Source: Cydia pomonella
Taxonomy: Eukaryota > Arthropoda > Insecta > Lepidoptera > Tortricidae
Length of the DNA stretch: 64,000 nt
Reading direction: 5' to 3'
NCBI RefSeq assembly: GCF_033807575.1
Contig: NC_084729.1
Location: 4,216,001-4,280,000, forward strand
In this document: positions 19,911 through 28,698 of the stretch, piece after piece
Layout: every line of letters starts with the position of its first letter
Position numbering within the stretch: position 1 is the first letter of the stretch
Program-made: the position numbers and the translations under genes
The notes under the pieces: generated by a model
Seen by the model: the letters and a program-made list of their open reading frames with translations, nothing else
Database searches by the model: none
Told to the model about the DNA's origin: nothing

Positions 19911-20736
19911 AGTGCGAGTCGGACTCGCCCATGAAGGGTTCCGTACCATTTATGACGTATAAAAAAAACTACTTACTAGATCTGGTTCAAACTAATTTTC
20001 GTTGGAAGTTTGCATGGTAATGTATATCATATATTTTTTTTAGATTTTTCATTCCGTTATTTTAGAAGTTACAGGGGGGGGGACACACTTTTTTTCACTT
20101 TGAAAGTGTCTCTCGCGCAAACTATTCAGTTTAGAAAAAAATTATATTAGAAACCTAAATATCATTTTTGAAGACCTATCCTTAGATACCCCACACGTAT
20201 AGGTTTGATGAAAAAAAATTTTTTTTTTAATTTTTATGACGTATAAAAAAAAAAACTACTAACTAGATCTCGTTCGAACCAATTTTCGGTGAAAGTTTGC
20301 ATGACAATGTATATCATATATTTTTTTTAGATTTTTCATTCTGTTATTTTAGAAGTTACGGGGGGGGGGACACACTTTTTACCACTTTGGAAGTGTCTCT
20401 CGCGCAAACTATTCAGTTTAGAAAAAAATGATATTAGAAACCTCAATATCATTTTCAAAGACCTATCCATAGATACCCCACACGTATGGGTTTGATAAAA
20501 AAAGTTTTTTTGAGTTTCAGTTCTAAGTATGGGGAACCCCCAAAATTTTCTTTATTTTTTTATTTTTGTGTAAACATCATAATGCGGTTCATAGAATACA
20601 TCTACTTACCAAGTTTGAACAGTATAGCTCTAATAGTTTCGGAAAAAAGTGGCTGTGACAGAATCGGACAGACAGACGGACATGACGAATCTATAAGGGT
20701 TCCGTTTTTTGCCATTTGGCTACGGAACCCTAAAAA
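19911..20736 (+). mobile_element. lepidopteran-type GGTTCCGTA interspersed repeat, internally duplicated
   Basis: Starts GGCCAAGTGCGAGTCGGACT with GGGTTCCGTACC and ends CATTTGGCTACGGAACCCTA. About 270 bp beginning TTTATGACGTATAAAAAAAA (19960) is repeated in tandem from about 20235. Related copies are at 26013, 28592, 39453, 45692, 54207 and 59160. The class is uncertain; I have seen this family only as a repeat. Confidence 0.75.
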
Positions 20737-20743
20737 ACCTAAC

Positions 20744-20892
20744 CTAGGGTGCCGCCAGCAGCGGGGCAAGGCCCAAGCTGCCGGTGGTCAGGGCCGCAGG
20801 GAGAGGAACCGCCGGACTATGCGCGCCGTGCTCAAGATCACACCGATTAATATAATTATTTATATGAAAATCAAAATATAACTCACCGTCTT
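20744..20892 (-). CDS. GPI-like gene exon 7 (C-terminus and stop)
   Basis: Acceptor AAACATTACAG, then 48 codons to TAG. The last ~25 residues are Pro/Ala/Leu-rich (SPAVPLPAALTTGSLGLAP). A donor-like GTGAGT six bases into the exon is presumably unused. The stop codon lies eight bases from the end of a GGTTCCGTA repeat, which would supply the 3' UTR. Confidence 0.6.
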
Positions 20893-23181
20893 CTGTAATG
20901 TTTAAAATATTTATTAATAAAAGAATAAAGTAGTTACTAAAATAGGTTTCTCGTTATACCTATTCAAATTTTATTAGTTTTAAAACATGTCGTAAGAGTT
21001 AAAATAAAAAGGCCAAAATGTTTCATTGTGTTCATTAATTAAGAGAATTATTAATTTACATATAATTTTCATTTACTTACTCTCGTAATCTAAAAGCAAA
21101 AAAGAAACATTTTAATATACATATTCACAAAAAAAACACGAAAGCCAGATGAAAAATAGAATTCTAAAAATATTTTGATTGCACTAACCCTCAAATGCTG
21201 CAAGAAATGTTGAAATATTAGTTTCTCTGATCTAACATTAAAAAAAAAACTTTATTACAAGTAAAAATATAAAAAAACTAGTGTGTTTACTTACTGTCAG
21301 CTAAAAAAAATAGTCAGATAATTAGTATATTTCTTTTAATTTTACGTAACAACACCCCACGACATGGGTTTGAAGCGAAGAATAATTCTACCTACACAAA
21401 ATTTTACTAGTTATTTTAAAACTTTGTCGGCTTAAATAATTCATATGTTTATACAAAATTAAAGCTTTATAAAGTCAGACCAAGACAAGTGTGCAACGAT
21501 TTTGATAGCACACGCAGTGCCAGTGTTATTTTAAACGTCAAAATTCTATGAAATTAAAACGTGTAAATAACACTTGCTAATACACTGGACTCCGAATACA
21601 CAGGACTGCACGCTGCGCTAACGTATCCATATAAGCTCGAGTCAACTTGGAAAAGGAACTTAGACTGTCCACCATCTTCAACGGGTACCGAGGTACTTCT
21701 GTCACATAGCTCGCAGAGACCCTAGCAAATTGGAGATATTGTGGTGAATGGAAAGATGGACGGCAGACGGCCTAGAGGACCAAGTCCAACGAGATGGTGA
21801 GACCAAATATCCGCCCAGATGGACATCGCACTAAGAAACGCTTTCCACAAAGCATCCGATTGGGAGAAGTGGAGAGCTGCCATAGGGAAAATTAGCAAGC
21901 GGACCGCAGCGGTGAGGGACCGACTTAGAAGAAGAGAGAACACTTTGCACACATGTCTTCATGTCTAGCTCTTATGGCCATGGCTAATCCACAGACGGGA
22001 CAGGCAGGCAGCCGAAATTGTGAAACTATAATTGTAAACTACATAACTTAGCCAGTTTTAAGAAGATTAGTTATTTAGGTACTTACGAGCATCGGCTGTA
22101 ACAAACAAATACAGATCGAATAAGTTTATTTACCTTAATTTCTACTTTATTTTATTCCATTTGCCAAATATGTAAATATAAAACAATGTTTTCAAGGCGA
22201 GGGCAGGGCGAAGATGTAGGTGATCTATGGGTGCCTAGCCAAGGTGACAATCGCATGCGCTACGACAACAAAACGCTTTGTGTCTCTCTATCACTCTTGC
22301 ATATCAGTGCGACAGTGACAGTTGCGTTTCGTTCGCTACGGAGCGTAAACGATTAGCAGGTTAGCTACGCACCCAGACCAGTTGTCGCGCACCTCTCGGT
22401 TCGCTGTAATGTTGTATATTATTGTACTCAAGCCACAGCTGCCGTCATGTCAGATAAAGGCAAACAGAAGATTTAACCGATCTGGCATGCGTTCCAGTGG
22501 TCGCACACCTCTCGGTCCGTACTTGTCTGTTGTGAATTGTACATATTTTCTTCACACCACAAATCGCTGGCAGGGGCCGCCACGTCAGGTGAGGGCAAAC
22601 TGAACATGTAACTGATCTGGCGCGGGTTCCAGTGGCCGTACAGCTCTTGGTCCATTGTACTGTTGTATATATTGCTGTTGTTATACTTACGCCACAACTC
22701 GCTGGCAGGGGTCGCCATGTCAGGTGAGGGTAAACTGAAGATGTAGCCGATTTGACAGGGGTTCCAGTGGTCGCACACCCTCCCGGTCTGGGTCCAGCTC
22801 TGTCACGTACTTGTAGGTCTGTTGATAGGACAATAGTTTGTCATTAACATCTGTTTAACGTAAACGCTTACCCCCTTATTCATAAACGTGAACTAAAGTT
22901 GCGATGCCGCTCATCATCATACCAATCGGAAAGGGACAAACGATGATTAGCGGCATCGTAACTTTAGTACACGTTTATGAATAAGGGGGTTAATTTTTTC
23001 TAGAATTCAGCATTTGTATAAAGTAGTATCTAAATCTCGTGAGTAAATTTTAATATGATGCATATTTTATGTTTAAAGTATAGTTAGTATTTGTACGCCA
23101 CTTTTGGCAGAGCATGGTGAGACTACGAAACCTATGTAAGAATTGTAAGATCGATCATTGTATCTGTGTTTTCACAAATAA

Positions 23182-23231
<50 letters not shown>

Positions 23232-26200
23232 GCCCTGTGCTTCAACATCATCATCAGCCGTTAATCACCTTGTGCCTGTTGACGTACCACAAGTGTTATT
23301 TTTAGCTAAGCCACTAGATTACAGACCTGTTGGAGTATTAGTCAAGCAGTGAAAGGAAATAAAACCATGTCAAGTTTAAGTTTCTAATTTAGGCCAACAG
23401 GTGACAGGTCCTCCAATAATCCCCTATAGCGGACGTTGCGAGATGCCAAGGCGTGTATATCATTGATGAATATCTTGGGAATATTTTCTACAGTCGTATC
23501 ATAAGTTTGTTAATTCATTTGATACTGTTGATAGAAGCAGCCTGAGAGTTGTGAGCTTTCTTCTTCGTCACACTCTTAACAGAGTGGACGTGGCTTTTAT
23601 GCAAATTTTTGAGCAACTCAACACTTCACCATTCCGCCCGTAGAGCTGCTTTCCGTGAGCTTTCGTTTACTGTGGCCTTGATTTGGTTGGTACATCTCAT
23701 TGACGATTTTCCTCTAACCTTGCCATCTCCCATTCTTCCTTGCACACCCAGACGCTCTATGGATGTTGCGTCTCACCGAGACACGTGTCCAAAGAAGTGG
23801 AGGATCTGAGTTTTGACCGTGGAAAGCAAAAGCTCTTTAATGCCAAGCTCCTCAAGAATAATTGAGACGTTGGTCCGGAACTCAGTCCATGATATAAACC
23901 AGCACTCGTCTTTTTTCCCCCCCTTTTTTCCGACCCGTCCCCCTCTTCACGAACTAAAACCGGTCATTTCGTATTCTGGAGACCATGAGGAATACATCCA
24001 TACCAGTTTTAGGTATTTAGAAGAGATGTCTAGGAAAATCGTGAAGGAGACGACTTCTGGTTAATTTGACTATAGACTATCTCCAGCCCCACATATCTAA
24101 TGCAATAACTTTCTGTTCTTCGGGAGCTTTAGTCCCGCCTAAGAAGTGATTTTCTCGATTTTATGTTTATTAAAAAAATATATTTCGTTAGCAATCGTGC
24201 TGTGTTCCTGTTGGATATGTAGTTATTTTGTATATGCCTTTGCACCTAATGCATCATATAGTATTTAGTTATGTTTCTAGGGTCAGCTACTTCTTTAAAG
24301 TCTTGCCGTCATGTACCATTTCGTATGTATCTCTCTCACTTACTTAAAGGTGAGCTGGAAGAGATCCCTTAAGGGGATAAGTTCGCCTTTGTACTCATTT
24401 ACTGTATTATTTCTGTGTTATGTCCTACATGTTTTGTGCAATAAAGTGTTTACTACTACTAATACTACAAACGTTTGTGATTCACGCCTATATCAAATTT
24501 TGGGCATTACTTTCAAACAAAATAGAATACCTACTTACCGATTGTGCTCTTAAGCGAATCAATCACTAGTATTTGCCCCAATATTTTGGAGTTTTTTTTT
24601 GCACTCACCCGATCCGGATAATACCGGTAGTGCACCACGACATCCTCAGTGTCTTCCAGCGAACATTTGGTGGTGGTGTAGTTGAAAGAAGTGCGTTCAA
24701 TGGGCGCGCAGCCGTACACGGTGGTACCGTTGCGGGGTAGATCTGGTCCTTCGATCTTGTGACCTGAGAAGGAAATATGGTTGAAATCTGCATTTTATTG
24801 GCGTTATTCAAATATATGGCCGTCAAATCTAAAATGTCGTTATTAATAATCTCCGTACCTTTCCGTCACATTGTGTCTTTCCAGAGGCAACAAATAAATA
24901 AATATTGGACGTTCTTACACAAATTGACTAAGCCCCACAGTAAGCTCAAGAAGGTTTGTGTTGTGGATACTCGGACAACGTTAAACACAGGGTGTTTGGA
25001 ACATGACCCGTAAAATTTTTTTGGGGTGTAGGTCGTGTTTTCTTTCTGGGAACCTTGGTCCTAGAAGCCACGATTTTTATAATTTTTTTATTAAATTATC
25101 CAAAATCTGATATTCGAAGCCCCATAACTTCTTTTTGTGTATGGTTTTAAATGCATAATTTGTTTCATTGTCTTACGTTATGTGTCTACTTCCAAATACT
25201 AGTTTTTTGCATTTAAAACCATACAAAAAAGGAAATTATGGGGCTTCAAATATCAGATTTTGGGTAATTTAGGAAAAACATTTAAGAAATCGTATCTCCA
25301 GAACCGTGGCTCCTAGGCCCAAAGTTCCAAGGACGGAAAGGAAGGAAATGAAACCAGCCAGGACAGTATGATGAAAAGCTTAAATATATAGAAAACATCC
25401 ATGACTTAAGAACAAATATCCGGGCTCATCACACGAATAAATGCCCTTACCGGGATTCGAACCCAGGACCATCGGCTTCATAGGCAGGGTCACCCACTAG
25501 GCTAGACCGGTCGTCAAAATAAAAATAAATAGAAGACTACCGTTTAGTTCGCTACGGCGTAAACCCGTTACACACCCTGGACACATATGTATTATTTAGA
25601 GTACGACTACTTACGGTTACAGAAGAAGTATTTATTCTCGGCGTTATAAAGCTCTTTATCCTCAGCGCTGAGACACGCGTCGTACATGATCTGGGACGGC
25701 GTGATGTCGTCCTCGCACAGGAGCACGCCCGAACCGTCTGGCTCCTTCGGCGCGCGGTTCGCCGGGCATCGGTACATTAGACCTGGAAATATTTATCGTG
25801 TGAGTTTGATAACAAAAAGTTTAAATTTTAAAATCCCCAACAAAAGTTGTCAGGAAGTGATTGCTTTTTATTGGTATTTAGGGTTATCAAAGGTTGGCAA
25901 CGCATAAGTGGCTCATCTGATGTTGCTTATGTCCATGGGCGGCGATGATTGCTTCACATCAGGCGGCTCGTCTGGTCCTTTGCTGCCTATTACTCAAAAA
26001 ATATTAAAAAAACGGCCGAGTGCAAGTCGGACTCGCCCATGAAGGGTTCCGTGCCATTTATAACGTATTAAAAAAAACTACTTACTAAGATCTCGATCAA
26101 ACCAATTTTCCGTGGAAGTTTGCATGGTAATGTACATCATATATTTTTTAGTTTTATCATTCTATTATTTTAGAAGTTACAGGGGAGGGACACATTTTAC

Positions 26201-28647
26201 CACTTTGGAATGGCAATTACCACCGGCAGGAACACAACACGATGTGTAGGGTCTAGTGTTATTCTGCTCATGCCAAATGACCTGACTTTTTCTAATAATA
26301 AGTGGTGGCTTATTTCTCATCTCAGCTATAGTGACGCCCTTCTCTGCATTTTGTATAGCAGTCATCACCCGTATACGGAGCATGATCCACCTTTCACTTC
26401 ATCATAGGCATGATCGGAAAGTATTCGGGAACAATTATCGTGCTGAAATGAACTTAACCGTGACCACTTGACCAGCTGCGATTGCCAGCCGTGAGCTGAT
26501 TGAATCGTGATTGTTGGTGGGTGCCTCCTGCTGGAAATTTATTTTGGGTAGTAAGTTTGATGGTCAGTGTGGACGAACTTTCAACGAATGACGTAGGTAT
26601 GTGCGACACATCAATTGTCAATAATGCCGAAAACAAGGGTAGTTTCTCGGCTCCCTTGCCGCCGCCGTCTCCCTTGCCGAGCCGAGAGCTGCAGCTCGCA
26701 GTCTGCGTCGGTTCGCGAACACGTGCTTCCGTTGAATTTCCTCGTGAAGTGACTCACCCGTTTTAATATACGTTTTGTTATTAAAATGACTGTAATTGTT
26801 ACCTTTCCTAATGATAAGTGGCGGCTTGTTTCTCATCTCAGCTATAGTGACCCCCTTCTCCCCATTCTGTATGGCCGTCATCACACGTTTATGAAGTGTA
26901 GTTCTTCGTTCCTGTTCGGCAATGATGTAGGGAAGAAGCTCTTCGGAGAGTACATCGACTTTCTTCTTCGCTTCAGCATTCATCTACAAAAATACGATAA
27001 TGGGAGGAAATGTACAGGAGAATTTATAGATATCAGGTAATGGATGACCTCAACCGAACAAAGACTACTCTTAAATACACTCTAAGGTCTAAGCATGAGA
27101 TCAATCGTCAATCGATTTTTGAGCTAAAGATTCGAGGGAGCGCGAGTTATCTTCTACAATTTCTCGCAGCTTGCATGCAGAATTTAACACGTTCACTGTC
27201 CCCATACAAAATAGCATGACAAAGCCACACGTCCAATAGTGGAAGCACGGACTCCTGAAAAAGTTTCATTTCTCCAGGGGCAGCCGGACAGGGAACGTGT
27301 GAAAATATCCAATGGTTTCACTTAACGATCCATAGATAGCGTCGTTGAATATATACTAGAGATTATACGTCAATAATTCCTTATACTGGGCACTTCTCCA
27401 GCCAGTGGCGGGACAAGCAAGACCAAAATGTTATGTGGGCAAGGTAAATTTAGCGAGGCCCTCTGGTGGCGCAAGAAATAACGAACATTTTTACGTTGGG
27501 TCCGACATATACTTATTACTTTTTACTTGAGGCGCGAGGCCCCTCGGACGGCGAGGCCGTAGGCGGTACGGTAGCCCACGTCGTCCTCGCCTAACGCCGC
27601 CACTGGGGGCCGAAATTTGAAAATTGCGGCGATCTTTCTCTTTTACTCTCACTAAGACGTAATTAGAGTGACAGAGATAAAATACCCGCAATTGACGAAC
27701 TTCGATTTTTGCGGTTAGAGCTGGCTACAGCAGCATAGTCAGAAGCTGTTGTTTGTTTTGTAACAATTTAACAATTAGGTTAGAGAATAAGTTTACCCGA
27801 TCGGCGTCTTTGTTGAATTTGATTCCAGTGCCATCCTGTAAATAATTAAAAGGTTTATATTGACATACTGTTTTTATCCGATTAAAAGATTAGTAGTCGC
27901 GACATCAGATATATCGGAGCGGCCAAGGTGGTCAAAAATATCTGTACACGCACTCTAACATCTTGACAATAGAAGTGTGTTCACAGATTTATGAGCACCT
28001 TGGCCGCTCTGATATATCTGGTGGCGACTGTACCACTACGTCACAAATCATTAAGAAAATATAGCGGGCTTTCTATTCAGCACATTTTTGGTGAATAAAA
28101 ATTCCTTTTTATTAAAAAATCATATGTGATCACGCTTGCCGGTCCCATATTTCTTTTACTAACCTTATCTTAGAAACTTTCTTTAATTTAACCAAATAGG
28201 GTTGTTTCCATCTACAAATTATAGGGCAGAATTTTATCCCAATAAATTCTTTTGGATTATAAGAACATGTTAAACTACTTTTAGGGGACCTGTAATGACC
28301 ATATTTTCGTAAATATTGAATTTAAAATACCTTATGGCACACGTCACGTGACCAAGCTCGAAACGTCATTGAAGATTCTGATGACGTCACAACTCTCGGA
28401 TTGACACTGTTGACAGTTAGGTGATAAACAACAAATGACAAATTTCAGTTGACAATTCGTATCTTCTACGTGCGTATGTAGTTATGTGTCAAACCGTAAA
28501 CTGTGACGTCACACAATTTTCAAACAGCGTTTTGGGCGCGAAAGCATCTGTCACAATATATTTTGTTAATTTAACATATTTAAAGCCGTTTTTAGGGTTC
28601 CGTAGCCAAATGGCATAAAACGGAACCCTTATAGTTTCGCCATGTCC

Positions 28648-28698
<51 letters not shown>

